This document shows, in pieces, positions 1 to 9,469 of a DNA stretch of 64,000 nucleotides (position 1 is its first letter; the number at the start of each line of letters is the position of its first letter). This DNA is from Heligmosomoides polygyrus polygyrus (taxonomy: Eukaryota; Nematoda; Chromadorea; Rhabditida; Heligmosomidae). A program made the translations under genes and the position numbers. The DNA lies in contig OX377203.1 in the NCBI GenBank assembly GCA_947396885.1, positions 6,014,001-6,078,000 on the forward strand, in the 5' to 3' direction. A model generated the notes under the pieces. That model was not told the origin of the DNA and did not search any database. It saw only the letters and a list, made by a program, of their open reading frames with translations.

Positions 1-77
1 GGAGGCGGTGCCTTGGACGTCGCTGTCGCCGCGCCGCCTCCCGATCGCGGAAGCGAACCAGGATCGCGGACGCGACA
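1..77 (-). repeat. 3' LTR of the BEL/Pao element (partial, cut by window edge)
   Basis: These bases are identical to 9281-9357. Reading on the minus strand this is the start of the 3' LTR; the remainder lies to the left of the window. The flanking minus-strand sequence just upstream (revcomp of 78-100) is G-rich (GGCGGGGCCGAGG), but it is not a clean polypurine tract. Confidence 0.9.
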
Positions 78-558
78 CTGCGGCGCCTCGGCCCCGCCAC
101 AGCCTAATTATACAACGGGGATACAACATGCGATAAATGACATAATCAATCAATACTGGTGAGTATAAGCACAACTATGAGTAACATAACATATGAGTAA
201 TGTAATAGCATAACTATCACTTGTCTTCGTAAACCATCATCGCTCCCACTTCGTCGCTGCTAGAGGTTGTCCACATGAAGGTGATACCGCCGTTGACGTG
301 ATCGGATGCAGATGACTGCTGCGAAGAACCATAGCAAGCAGGATACTCTGTCGGCCGGCCCAGCCAGTATAGCTTGTGGGCGACAGCTGGAGAAGAATAA
401 CAGTCGAAAGTGGACTATTGCGGTTGTGGAGCAGATCATGACGAGTAGCGGACGATGGATGAAGAGTGGTAGCGTAGCGGAGACGAAGACGAGTAGACGA
501 GTAAGTGCGCAAGTGATCGAGTAGTCGAGGTAGCAGTAGAACTGTAAGCGGACGACGG
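78..558 (-). other. 3' noncoding region of the BEL/Pao element
   Basis: This stretch lies between the stop of the accessory ORF and the 3' LTR. No convincing ORF is visible in any frame beyond shadows. It should hold the polypurine tract next to position 78. Confidence 0.6.
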
Positions 559-969
559 CTAGTTCTTTCGCCTTTTCATCGGAGGACCTGAACACAGCAC
601 TGTATTGTGCGATCCCCTGCAGATGGTGCAAGAGACCGTGCACAACGCAGCGCCGTGATCGGGGCGAAGACAACGACCACAGAGTTTCAGCTCTGAAACC
701 CTCATAGCACGACTTACGGGGTCGGGGTATCTGTGGCAGCGAGCCGTATAGTGACCGTCGACGTTGTCAGTGACTGAACAGAATATGCAGGAAGATTTTG
801 GGGCTGTCCTTTCCATAATAGTGCGAATATCAGCCTTCATATCGCCGATTAGGGTGAACAGTGAGTCGATGCGAGAAGAGATAGTCTGGAGGGTATTGCC
901 TAGTGCCTCTAGGGTAGCATTACGCTCGTACTCCATCAGTTGGAGCTCGCGGTCGAGGTCGTCTGACAT
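559..969 (-). CDS. Accessory coiled-coil / zinc-knuckle protein of the BEL element
   Basis: This 136-aa ORF lies downstream of env and upstream of the 3' LTR. Residues about 1-55 are charged with regular hydrophobic spacing (LDRELQLMEYERNATLEAL...), consistent with a coiled coil. Residues about 60-128 hold cysteine/histidine clusters spaced like retroviral-type knuckles: C-IFC...H...C, then C-GRC...H....C, then C-TIC...HN..LC. The same three-cluster layout occurs in the nucleocapsid part of the element's own Gag (about residues 417-480), so this may be a duplicated, free-standing nucleocapsid-like protein. It ends in a basic PMKRRKN tail that could act as a nuclear localisation signal. The ATG directly follows a pyrimidine-rich tract ending CCCTCGCAG, which could be a 3' splice (or SL trans-splice) acceptor for a separate mRNA. 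The fold is recognisable; the function is inferred (nucleic-acid binding). Confidence 0.72.
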   Translation of the reverse strand: MSDDLDRELQLMEYERNATLEALGNTLQTISSRIDSLFTLIGDMKADIRTIMERTAPKSSCIFCSVTDNVDGHYTARCHRYPDPVSRAMRVSELKLCGRCLRPDHGAALCTVSCTICRGSHNTVLCSGPPMKRRKN

Positions 970-1084
970 CTGCGAGGGCCGGTGGGAAGGAATAGTTCTT
1001 TGTGGGCGTATTCAGAGGGGACGGGAGGGCTACAGTACTCGATGACTGGCTCTTTTGGTCGGTATTTCGGCATCCTCCCGCAGC

Positions 1085-4000
1085 CTACAGAGAGCACGAA
1101 AAGCATTTGGAAATAGTTTCTAAGAATTTCCATATTGTCGTAATTGTAATGGTAGAGGTGGAACCAAGGAGCCTTCCCAACAGGAGGAGGATGCTCGGTC
1201 CACAGCTGTATGTCATAACAGTCAAGGCTGTTAATGCTATGCCGACCGTCATGGTTATTTTCCAGTGTTTGAAGAATACCATACTCAGCGGAGAAAAATC
1301 CGGTAAACTGAAGTCTTTGAACCAATCGAATTGAGGAATTTCGTTCTTAGTCTCACTGATGAAAATGTCAGATTCCCCTGTGTAAGTTAAGTAGTACAGA
1401 ACACCCTTTAGTTTTGATGATGTGTTCTTGTTACCACACATTGTATAGCAGTCCACGTCTATGACTGCTTCATCGAAGGCTAGGCGTATTGTTGTTGTTT
1501 TGTTTGAGGAATCGCATTCTATTGAAAATATGTGATCTCCGCAAGTAAGAGTTGTCCATGAGTCAGTGGTTGCGTAACATGAAACTTCGAAGGTGCCTCC
1601 ACTCTTACAGTTGTAACATCCCCTTAGGTTTTGTATATGTACTGCACAAGGGACATTGATGTTCAGATGTGCGCTCTCAAGTAGTTTGTTGGATGCTATC
1701 GTTATTGTTGTTTCTCCTTCGTTTGTATGCGCGAATACTGATTCAGCTGATCTGGATATTGTGAGCTGCTGCGTTGAAATCGGCAGCACACTGTCGCTGT
1801 TGCGCCGGAGCTGTGCCATTGAATTGTGTGGACAGCGGCAACTTGGTTTTAAACCGTTCACGTCGCACTCGCAATAGTGCATGTTAGCGCAGGATGAAAA
1901 GTTTTGAAGTGCTTGATTTTTTGTCTGACACATTACTGGAAATACGTGGCTCTCTGGGGCCAATAGGGTTTCGTTGTCGGTTTGAGCGAATTTCCTGTGA
2001 AGTCCAGTTTGTGGTGTCTGTATTGATATTACAGTGAATTTGAAATGCGCGAATTCCTTTGTAGAATAGGGCACGAGTGATACCTGACCATGTTCCTTCA
2101 TGTTGTAGAACTCTATATCCACGTCAAGGTTAATCTTAGGTACCCATTTGGCACACTCGAAGATTTCGTACACCTGGGGAGTGAGTGGTAGGTGTGAGAC
2201 TCGATAGAACGTGCACGCTCGGAAGGGAATTGCGCAAAAGCAATCGATACCGCTGCATTGTATTGAGCATGCAATGTAACCTGGGTAGAGTGAAGTATTG
2301 TTCAACTCTGGGACCATTTCTGTTGGTGCTAATGATTCACATCTGTCTCTGTAACATGACCCCATGCCACGGCACCGTGTTACGTGGTCCACTTTGTGAT
2401 AGGTCTCCTTTGTCCAGAAAAGTGACACCTTCTGACACGCCAACCGTTCAGCGATACGCTTTATTTTGATGTGGCCGATGCTAGCGTTGTTATGTCGCAG
2501 CTGGATGCAGAGGCTCGACTGCACACTGTTAAAGAGGAGTTCTTTTCTGTACTGGTACTGACATATGTTCATTTCGGAGCATGTAAGTTCAATGGAGTCT
2601 CTCATGTATCCATCTTGGCACGACGTTGCTAGTGTTGCGAGCCAAGCTCCTATCACTATGAGCATGGTGATTGCTGGATGCAGTGGTGCAGGGCTAAAGT
2701 TAGACAATGAGAAGGGACTATTTTCTCGCTGTTGCGGCACCACGGACAGTGCAATGTTTGTTGTGTTCGTTGCCATATTCGGTGACGATTCTCGTTTTCG
2801 ACAAAACAACCAGCCCACCAGTAATAATAGGCTGATTGCGAAATAGAGTCCAACTCCTACGGAAATTATCGCCCCCGCCGGCCAGCAGTTTGGGTTTCCA
2901 AGTAAGGCCTTTGAAAACAAGTTAGCCACGTGATCACAGAACGGAGCAGGTGCGCACTCGCGTTGAGTGACAAGACTTCCTGACCTTACCGTGATCACTG
3001 ATTTAGTGTGGTGCGGCGAGGGTTCTAGCGTGTACTGAAGTGGAGCGTGATTTTCGATGAACGTTCGGCAGTGACTGTCAATACAAATTTCGAACGGTGC
3101 TTCGTTGGTTGTTATTGATATAACTCCGTTTGCGCAGTCGATAACCTCAGTTGCAGTGCATTTCTGGAGAAACATCGCCATTATCGCGAAGATTGTAAAC
3201 AGGGCGCCGATGTGTGGAATTGGGCGTCCGGTGCTTGGTGAAGTTGTTTTGTCCTCCGCGTCTTCTCCTCGCGCCACTCTTCGAATGGTTTCGTAAGCCT
3301 TTGTTTTCGAGATGCGGGTCCGCCGTTGCTGTTTTTGTTCGCCTTCGACGGTAGCAGGTCCTTGATCTTTGTTTTCGGCGTTGGTCTTGTTTATTGCGTC
3401 ATGTTGTTCCGGATCTTTTTCTAGCGTGGTTGCACGAATCTCTAGTGGGTACAGTTTGATGATCGGGCGGTGAACATAGGCATTTCTGTACGGGAGTTTG
3501 ACTTTTGCTGACGGTATTTGCCCGTCTGCACTGCGTCTGAGTTCTACGATTTTACCGATTGCCCAGTGTCCTCTAGGGAGAAGTTCGTGCTCTATTAAAA
3601 CGATCTCTCCCTCTTCAGGAACTGCCCTGGCATTGTGTCTGCGCTTTTTAAATAGCGTCTTTTGAGTGTCCCTTAGCAGCGTGAGATATTCTGTGTTCCA
3701 AACACTCCAGAATTTCTCTGCAACACTTTCTGTATGCTCTAGCGCTTCCTTTACTTGAGATACTGTTTGCATGCAGTCAGGATCGTACATAGTGTCGTCA
3801 CCAGATGCAGCTGGGCTTGCAGCTGGCAGGGAGAATTTGACATTTCCATGCAAAAAATCGCAGGGACGCAAAGGAACAGCGCATATGTCAGTTGTAGTGA
3901 TTGCCGTAAGTGGTCTTGTGTTGATGATCGCCTCGATGCGGCTGGCAACGGTCATGATTTCAATTAAAGATAGTTTCTTTCTACCGACTCCCTTTTGGAA

Positions 4001-7000
4001 GGCTATTTTTATGGATCCAACTAGTCGCTCCCATACTCCGCCCATCCAGGGGGCAGCAGGAGGATTGAATAGCCATGTGATTCTGTGATTGGCGCAGTAG
4101 CTTAGTACCGAGTTTTCTTCTGTGTCACTGGTGAACAGGGAGTCGATTACCTTTTGGCCTAGTGTGAAGTTTGTGCCGCAGTCCGTACGTATTATCATCG
4201 GAACACCTCTGCGTGCTATGAAACGCTCGAAACAATTGAGAAATGCGGCAGCGGACAGGTCTTCCACGACTTCGAGGTGAATGGCTCTTACGGTGAGACA
4301 AGTGAATACGCATATGTATGCTTTAGAATTATCTTTGAGCGTAAATGGCCCTAGAAAGTCGCATCCAGTATTTTGGAACGGTTTCGCCTGTCTCACTCTA
4401 TCGGGCGGTAGCGGCGCCAGTTTTGGTGCTCCAAAGGGAAAGCTTTGGACTCTTCTACAGATTGCGCAATCGTGTAGCATCCGGCGAATCGATCTTGACG
4501 GTCGTGTCATCCAAAACCGTTGGCGTGCTAACGCAAGTAAGTGATTTCTTCCACAGTGGGCGTACCTAACGTGCAGGTCCGTCAAAATTAGGCGCATCAG
4601 ATCTGATTTTGATGCAATGTAGATTGGATTACGTGTGTCATGGGGCAAATTTGCGTTTCTCAAGCGAGATTCGAAACGTATTATGCCTTCGTGATCGCGA
4701 AAAATATGTTTTTCGGGGTGACGACTTCTGAGTTCTTTCAAGTCAGTGTCCTTATGGTTCAGTCTCAGCAGCAGCCTTTCAGCCAGATCCATATCTGAAG
4801 CCGTTATTTGGTTTGATGGAGAAAATTTTGAGAGGTATTGCAGTGGATCTGAGTCGTCTGTTGTTCTACGTCGTTTTTCTCTCAGTTTGTTTACAAATTT
4901 GCCGACGTAGGCCGTCACGCGTAGTGCCTTGTTGAAGTCACTGTATCGACTTAGATCAATGACGGGACTGGGAGTATATTCAGGTTGTGACTGAAGCTCA
5001 GCAAGTGCTACTTTCTCGTTATCTTCTTCGTCAACTTCGAAATTCCAGGACTGAATGGACTCAATGTTCACTAATAGTGATCGATCATTTTTGTCTAGGA
5101 GCCACTGTGGTCCTTTTATCCAATCGATGTCTCTTAGTTGGGTGCTGGTGACTCCGCGCGTTCCAGCGTCTGCTGGATTCCTTTCTCCCGGAACGTGATA
5201 GAGGTTACAGTGAGTTCCGAGCTCCGTTAGTGTGTTCATGATCGTCCTTATTCTGTTTCTCTGGTTTATCACGAAAAGTGGCAGTTTTCGCGTCGAGCGG
5301 ACCCAACTTAGCGCTATCAGGCTATCGCTAGCGATGTTTATTTCTCTGATGTTACTGATGACAGTGGCTACTGATTGTGCCAGTCTGAAAGCGAGTAGAA
5401 TCGCTAGAAGTTCTAATTTTGGAGTTGTTAGCGCTCTTTTTTTGGGCGCCAGCTTTGTTTTTCCGCTGACAAGCGAGGAAATTTCGGTTGATTCGGTGTT
5501 TTCCAGATACGCGCAAACCGCCATTGCTTGGCTGCTCGCGTCTGCAAAGACCCACAAAAAATAGTGCGTGTTGGGCGTTGTGAAGAACTTCCTGGGTATT
5601 TGTACCTGGAAGTTATTAATAGATTCCGTCACCTTCTGCCATTCTGATGCAAACTGAGGATTCACCGTTGCGCTCCAATCGAGCTTCTCCTCAAACATGC
5701 TTCGGAGCATGTGCTTTTGCGATATCAATAGTGGAGCTGCGAGCCCAATGGGATCATAGATTAAATGATGTTGCCTTAGATAGTCTCGCTTTGCCTGTGG
5801 TCGGAAGGAGAACTCCGTTTGTAACGAGAAAGTATCGGAGCGCGGGTCGTAATCTACTCCGAGCAGCTTCATGGGTCCGTACGACGCTCTGTCTTTTTCC
5901 TCAATTAGGTCGTTCACTTCGTTGGAATTGCTCACAAAGGCTCGGAGATTCATACCAATAGCAGAGAATATCGCTTTGGAAGACTTGTATTTTTCGATAG
6001 CTTCTTCCGTAGAATCAGCTCGCATGAGTACATTATCTACGTAAATGTTCTTCAAAATTTCGCTCGCGAGCTCCGTATTTACGCTTTCTAGGTAAGCTGA
6101 TAGAACCATGTTGAGCATGCTAGGTGAAGATGTTATTCCAAAAGGAACTCTCTTCCATCGGTATTCGACCAGGTTATCGCGCATTGGAGGTCTATTGGGG
6201 TCGCGAATCCAGAGGAATCTGCACAAGTCGCGGTGCGCCTCCAGAATACGGATCTGCCTGAAGGCGGCTTGAATATCGGCGATAAGTACTATCGGCTTCT
6301 CTCTACTGGCAACTAATATGTCATGTATTTTGTTTACGAAAGAGGCGCCTGTGTTCAGAACGTCATTCAGTGATAATCGTCCCCTTTGATGAGAAGATGC
6401 GTCAAACACAATCCTTAGGGGAGAGGGTTTTTGCTCTTTCCACACTCCCGAGTGCGGCATGTAGTAAGTTCCCACAGTTTCTGGCACTGGTTCGACCACT
6501 TCTTCAATTATGTCTTCATCAAGGTACTGCTTGATTGTTTTTTCGTACCAATATTTCCGCTGTGGAAACTTATTAAGATGTTTTGTGAGTGCTATGAGTC
6601 TGCGGAGAGCCACATTGTAATTGTCGGTCAGCTCTACTATGTTTTCCTTTAACGGAAATGGGGCAGTGACACTATTTTCGTCATAGCGGATCAATTTTGC
6701 GTATTCAGATAGGTATGTGTACGCTCTTTCGTCGCATATTCCCTCACTGGTGGAGATTCCTAAGCCTTCTAGTTCGAACATGTTTTTGATCATTTCGGAT
6801 TCCGAAATGATTGTATTACAGGATAGTTGAGGGTCATTGGTGCGAATGCATGGGACGTGACCACGGCCATACGCGGCGTACCCAAAGATGGTCTGCGCTA
6901 CTCGCAGTCCTGAAGGTAATTGTATAGGTGGGACGAATTCATTTACAAAGGAACTGTATAGATCTACTCCAATCAGTATGTGTGGGATCTGATGTTCTCC

Positions 7001-9028
7001 TCTCATGCGCGTGTTGGTGAGGAAAATGCTATTGCTTTCCATGAATTTGGTGTCGTTTTCAGTAAGTATTACTGAAGGAAAGCCCGCTGTAATTGTTGGT
7101 TTTGTTTTCACCGCGAATTCGAGTTCTCGTCCTTGTGCCGTTTGAATGCGTATAGCGACGTGATGCGATGAAAATGTTTCTGAAATGCCGCTAATTCCAG
7201 AAAGAGTGCACTTTTCCGATCGGAGCACTGGCAAGCTTAGAAATTCGGCTGACTTTTCGTTGATCAAACTCACTTGCGCGCCAGTGTCAAAAAAGAAGAG
7301 CGCTCTGTAGTAAGTTCCTGTTGAAAAGTTCCATATTTGTCCTTCTGCTGTCATGAGAACTATTTGTTCCGCTGCAGCCATATCACGACTGGCTTCCGTG
7401 TTGTAGACTTCTTCCATATTAATTATTGACGATGATGCATTCATTGTGAGTGGCTGACTTAGTGGCGTACTTTGTGCCTCGCTACGTTTTTTACCCTCGG
7501 CCTGTGCCTGCAGCTGGACAGAGCTCTGAACGGTGTTTCTTTTGGTGGCGGGATGCGTCACTGTCTGTGCTCCGTTCTGCTTCTGAAGACAAAGAGACTC
7601 GTCGTGAAGCTTTCCGCAGCGTCTGCACTGAGGTCGCTTGCACTCGCTGCTCCCATGGGTTTTAGAGAAACACTTCCAACAGAGGTCTTTGTCCATGACT
7701 ATCTTTCTGCGTGCACTTGCGTCCTTTACAGTTCGACATTCAAAAGAACGATGATTGGCCCTTTCACAGAAATGGCAGAAATGTGCACTTTGTGTTTCGT
7801 CCTTTCTACGGGGCATAGTATTACTATTACCGTATACTTCTCGTTGATCTAGGCGCTCCGAAATATATGCGTTTCGCATTATGACGGATTCCAACCGATC
7901 AACGGTCTCTCCAACGGTGTAAAGCTCACCATTTTTGTTCTCTCTGAGGTATTCCTCTACCGTATGACGCGGAAACTTTTTCAGGATTGTTTCGATCCAC
8001 ATTGGATCCTGGGTATCGGAAATTCTGTAACCTGATGATGTCATTTCGTTAAGTAGAGACCGAATTTCGTCAAATGCGGCTTCACAGGAACGAGCGCTTT
8101 CTCTTGCAGGCGGTAGAGACGTTAAACGCTTTATAATACTGGCACGTTTGTTTGATAAGTTATCATATTTTTTCTTTATGGTTTCTACCATCCATGAGTA
8201 GTTCTGGGGTATCATCTTGATTCCTTTTATCGTAGTTGCAGCTTTGCCAGTGAGACTTTCTTTTAGCAAGATCATCTTTTCTGTGTCGCTCAAGGATTGG
8301 CTGTTATGCACCAGGGCTTCAAACACAGCCCAGTACTCCTGGAAGTCTTCTATGCTGCCGGAAAACTGTGGGATGGTAGCTCTGGGAGGTTTAATGGAGG
8401 TGCATGACTGTGACTGCGGTTTAGCACGATTGCAATGTGTAGGGCTAACGCTCTCAATTGCTGTAGAATTAGGCTGTATGGGTTCTCCTTCATGAACGCT
8501 AGAACGTGCTCCAGAGTGAGGAAGATTATGTTCGCCTCTTCTGGCGTTCTGGGCGTAGGAGAGGTTGGCGTCTGTATTAGCCTCGTCGGTTAGGCAGTTC
8601 TCCTCTGTTTTCATCGATTCCGATAGTGTGGGGTTTTTACCGGAGAGTCTTGAATACTGGCACCTTACTTCACTAAGTCGAGTTTTCAAGGCTGTCAAGA
8701 TCGCGTCCGCTTCTGTTATTGTATCATTATACATGATCTCATTTTCGATGAGCTGGAACTCTTCAAGAAATTCTTTCTTTTCCGACTTTTTGGTTTCGGA
8801 GTACTCGCTTTGGATGCATCCGATTATTTCCAAAAGTTCGCTTCTTGATGTCCCTATTATGGACATAGCGTTTTGAATCGCTGCGGAGGTCGTCACGCAA
8901 AAGTCGATACATTCGCCTACATCTTGTGGATAGTGCAGTTGATCTGCGAATGTACGAAACGTCGCTATCTCGGACGCCAAGTTGGTCTTGATCCTCTTCA
9001 AATTCGACTTGTGGAAGTAAAGAGCCAT
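1085..9028 (-). CDS. BEL/Pao Gag-Pol-Env polyprotein
   Basis: The frame is a single uninterrupted 2,647 codons. Domains in order, with approximate residues: Gag with the retroelement DUF1759-like region (200-400); three zinc knuckles (417-480); aspartic protease with FFDTGAQ (about 580); reverse transcriptase with VFDASS (about 874) and the YVDN active-site box (about 996) that replaces YxDD in this superfamily; RNase H-like region (about 1100-1300); integrase with an H2C2 zinc finger (about 1490), GCDFLGPF (about 1553), DCGTNF (about 1619) and PWMGGVWERL (about 1660) of the catalytic triad region; a DUF5641-like PRGHWAIGKI segment (about 1820). It is followed by an envelope region (about 1930-2647) with a hydrophobic signal-like segment at about 1945, membrane segments near 2060, 2120 and 2600, and a cysteine-rich domain at about 2130-2560 resembling phlebovirus G2, the known envelope type of nematode BEL elements. 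No frame break is seen between pol and env. Confidence 0.93.
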   Translation of the reverse strand: MALYFHKSNLKRIKTNLASEIATFRTFADQLHYPQDVGECIDFCVTTSAAIQNAMSIIGTSRSELLEIIGCIQSEYSETKKSEKKEFLEEFQLIENEIMYNDTITEADAILTALKTRLSEVRCQYSRLSGKNPTLSESMKTEENCLTDEANTDANLSYAQNARRGEHNLPHSGARSSVHEGEPIQPNSTAIESVSPTHCNRAKPQSQSCTSIKPPRATIPQFSGSIEDFQEYWAVFEALVHNSQSLSDTEKMILLKESLTGKAATTIKGIKMIPQNYSWMVETIKKKYDNLSNKRASIIKRLTSLPPARESARSCEAAFDEIRSLLNEMTSSGYRISDTQDPMWIETILKKFPRHTVEEYLRENKNGELYTVGETVDRLESVIMRNAYISERLDQREVYGNSNTMPRRKDETQSAHFCHFCERANHRSFECRTVKDASARRKIVMDKDLCWKCFSKTHGSSECKRPQCRRCGKLHDESLCLQKQNGAQTVTHPATKRNTVQSSVQLQAQAEGKKRSEAQSTPLSQPLTMNASSSIINMEEVYNTEASRDMAAAEQIVLMTAEGQIWNFSTGTYYRALFFFDTGAQVSLINEKSAEFLSLPVLRSEKCTLSGISGISETFSSHHVAIRIQTAQGRELEFAVKTKPTITAGFPSVILTENDTKFMESNSIFLTNTRMRGEHQIPHILIGVDLYSSFVNEFVPPIQLPSGLRVAQTIFGYAAYGRGHVPCIRTNDPQLSCNTIISESEMIKNMFELEGLGISTSEGICDERAYTYLSEYAKLIRYDENSVTAPFPLKENIVELTDNYNVALRRLIALTKHLNKFPQRKYWYEKTIKQYLDEDIIEEVVEPVPETVGTYYMPHSGVWKEQKPSPLRIVFDASSHQRGRLSLNDVLNTGASFVNKIHDILVASREKPIVLIADIQAAFRQIRILEAHRDLCRFLWIRDPNRPPMRDNLVEYRWKRVPFGITSSPSMLNMVLSAYLESVNTELASEILKNIYVDNVLMRADSTEEAIEKYKSSKAIFSAIGMNLRAFVSNSNEVNDLIEEKDRASYGPMKLLGVDYDPRSDTFSLQTEFSFRPQAKRDYLRQHHLIYDPIGLAAPLLISQKHMLRSMFEEKLDWSATVNPQFASEWQKVTESINNFQVQIPRKFFTTPNTHYFLWVFADASSQAMAVCAYLENTESTEISSLVSGKTKLAPKKRALTTPKLELLAILLAFRLAQSVATVISNIREINIASDSLIALSWVRSTRKLPLFVINQRNRIRTIMNTLTELGTHCNLYHVPGERNPADAGTRGVTSTQLRDIDWIKGPQWLLDKNDRSLLVNIESIQSWNFEVDEEDNEKVALAELQSQPEYTPSPVIDLSRYSDFNKALRVTAYVGKFVNKLREKRRRTTDDSDPLQYLSKFSPSNQITASDMDLAERLLLRLNHKDTDLKELRSRHPEKHIFRDHEGIIRFESRLRNANLPHDTRNPIYIASKSDLMRLILTDLHVRYAHCGRNHLLALARQRFWMTRPSRSIRRMLHDCAICRRVQSFPFGAPKLAPLPPDRVRQAKPFQNTGCDFLGPFTLKDNSKAYICVFTCLTVRAIHLEVVEDLSAAAFLNCFERFIARRGVPMIIRTDCGTNFTLGQKVIDSLFTSDTEENSVLSYCANHRITWLFNPPAAPWMGGVWERLVGSIKIAFQKGVGRKKLSLIEIMTVASRIEAIINTRPLTAITTTDICAVPLRPCDFLHGNVKFSLPAASPAASGDDTMYDPDCMQTVSQVKEALEHTESVAEKFWSVWNTEYLTLLRDTQKTLFKKRRHNARAVPEEGEIVLIEHELLPRGHWAIGKIVELRRSADGQIPSAKVKLPYRNAYVHRPIIKLYPLEIRATTLEKDPEQHDAINKTNAENKDQGPATVEGEQKQQRRTRISKTKAYETIRRVARGEDAEDKTTSPSTGRPIPHIGALFTIFAIMAMFLQKCTATEVIDCANGVISITTNEAPFEICIDSHCRTFIENHAPLQYTLEPSPHHTKSVITVRSGSLVTQRECAPAPFCDHVANLFSKALLGNPNCWPAGAIISVGVGLYFAISLLLLVGWLFCRKRESSPNMATNTTNIALSVVPQQRENSPFSLSNFSPAPLHPAITMLIVIGAWLATLATSCQDGYMRDSIELTCSEMNICQYQYRKELLFNSVQSSLCIQLRHNNASIGHIKIKRIAERLACQKVSLFWTKETYHKVDHVTRCRGMGSCYRDRCESLAPTEMVPELNNTSLYPGYIACSIQCSGIDCFCAIPFRACTFYRVSHLPLTPQVYEIFECAKWVPKINLDVDIEFYNMKEHGQVSLVPYSTKEFAHFKFTVISIQTPQTGLHRKFAQTDNETLLAPESHVFPVMCQTKNQALQNFSSCANMHYCECDVNGLKPSCRCPHNSMAQLRRNSDSVLPISTQQLTISRSAESVFAHTNEGETTITIASNKLLESAHLNINVPCAVHIQNLRGCYNCKSGGTFEVSCYATTDSWTTLTCGDHIFSIECDSSNKTTTIRLAFDEAVIDVDCYTMCGNKNTSSKLKGVLYYLTYTGESDIFISETKNEIPQFDWFKDFSLPDFSPLSMVFFKHWKITMTVGIALTALTVMTYSCGPSILLLLGRLLGSTSTITITTIWKFLETISKCFSCSL

Positions 9029-9280
9029 GCTGATTACGCAGTCAGCGGGGTGCTTCTTCTATGAAGGAAATCGGCAAGGTGGCGGGTAAGACCTGGCCAC
9101 GCGCCTAGCTTGTCAGTTCGGCTATGAGCAGGAACTGGCAAGCGGGCTACACGTTTAGTTCGTGAAAGCCGATGCACCAAATATGTGTGCGCACCCTTTG
9201 TGTGTTAGAGGTTCAGTGGCTACGATGTTTATGAACGAACGACTACTTAAGACACATATAGCAGTAGAATGCCAATGTTA
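9029..9280 (-). other. Leader / remainder of 5' LTR of the BEL element
   Basis: Reading on the minus strand this stretch contains the inner part of the 5' LTR, the primer-binding site and the untranslated leader before the ATG at 9028. Several CCA triplets on the plus strand (for example near 9176-9180) could mark the primer site, but none forms an unmistakable match to a tRNA 3' end, so the inner LTR edge is left open. Confidence 0.5.
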
Positions 9281-9357
9281 GGAGGCGGTGCCTTGGACGT
9301 CGCTGTCGCCGCGCCGCCTCCCGATCGCGGAAGCGAACCAGGATCGCGGACGCGACA
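9281..9357 (-). repeat. 5' LTR of the BEL/Pao element (outer 77 bp confirmed)
   Basis: This is identical to 1-77 over 77 bases. The match ends at 9357, giving the outer TG end on the minus strand. The next bases, GAGGT, are the candidate 5-bp target duplication, which cannot be confirmed because the left flank is outside the window. The full LTR extends leftwards from 9281 by an unknown amount. Confidence 0.9.
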
Positions 9358-9469
9358 GAGGTGAATAATAAAAACAACTCAGAATACGCGTTAATAACTG
9401 ACTGCCTCTCAAAAGCGAAACGCCACAAGGAGAAATGGGTGTGAATCAAGGAGGAAATCGTGTGAGTAA

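Larger units (their letters stand above)
1..9357 (-). mobile_element. BEL/Pao LTR retrotransposon with env and accessory ORF
   Basis: A direct repeat of 77/77 identical bases lies at 1-77 and 9281-9357 and brackets a huge minus-strand gag-pol-env frame. On the minus strand the right copy starts TGTCGCG at 9357, the expected TG of an LTR 5' end. The left LTR runs off the window, so its full length and the target duplication cannot be read. Reading on the minus strand the order is 5' LTR, leader (below about 9280), polyprotein 9028-1085, accessory ORF 969-559, 3' noncoding region 558-78, 3' LTR. RT, integrase and zinc-knuckle signatures are of the BEL/Pao type. Identical LTR parts and unbroken ORFs indicate a recent, possibly still competent insertion. 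This is described as an endogenous genomic copy only. Confidence 0.93.

Noticed and set aside
936..1325. 129-codon minus-strand ORF overlapping the end of env and the start of the accessory ORF
   Set aside because: It is in another frame of real coding sequence and its composition follows the overlapped env; no motif. Treated as a shadow.
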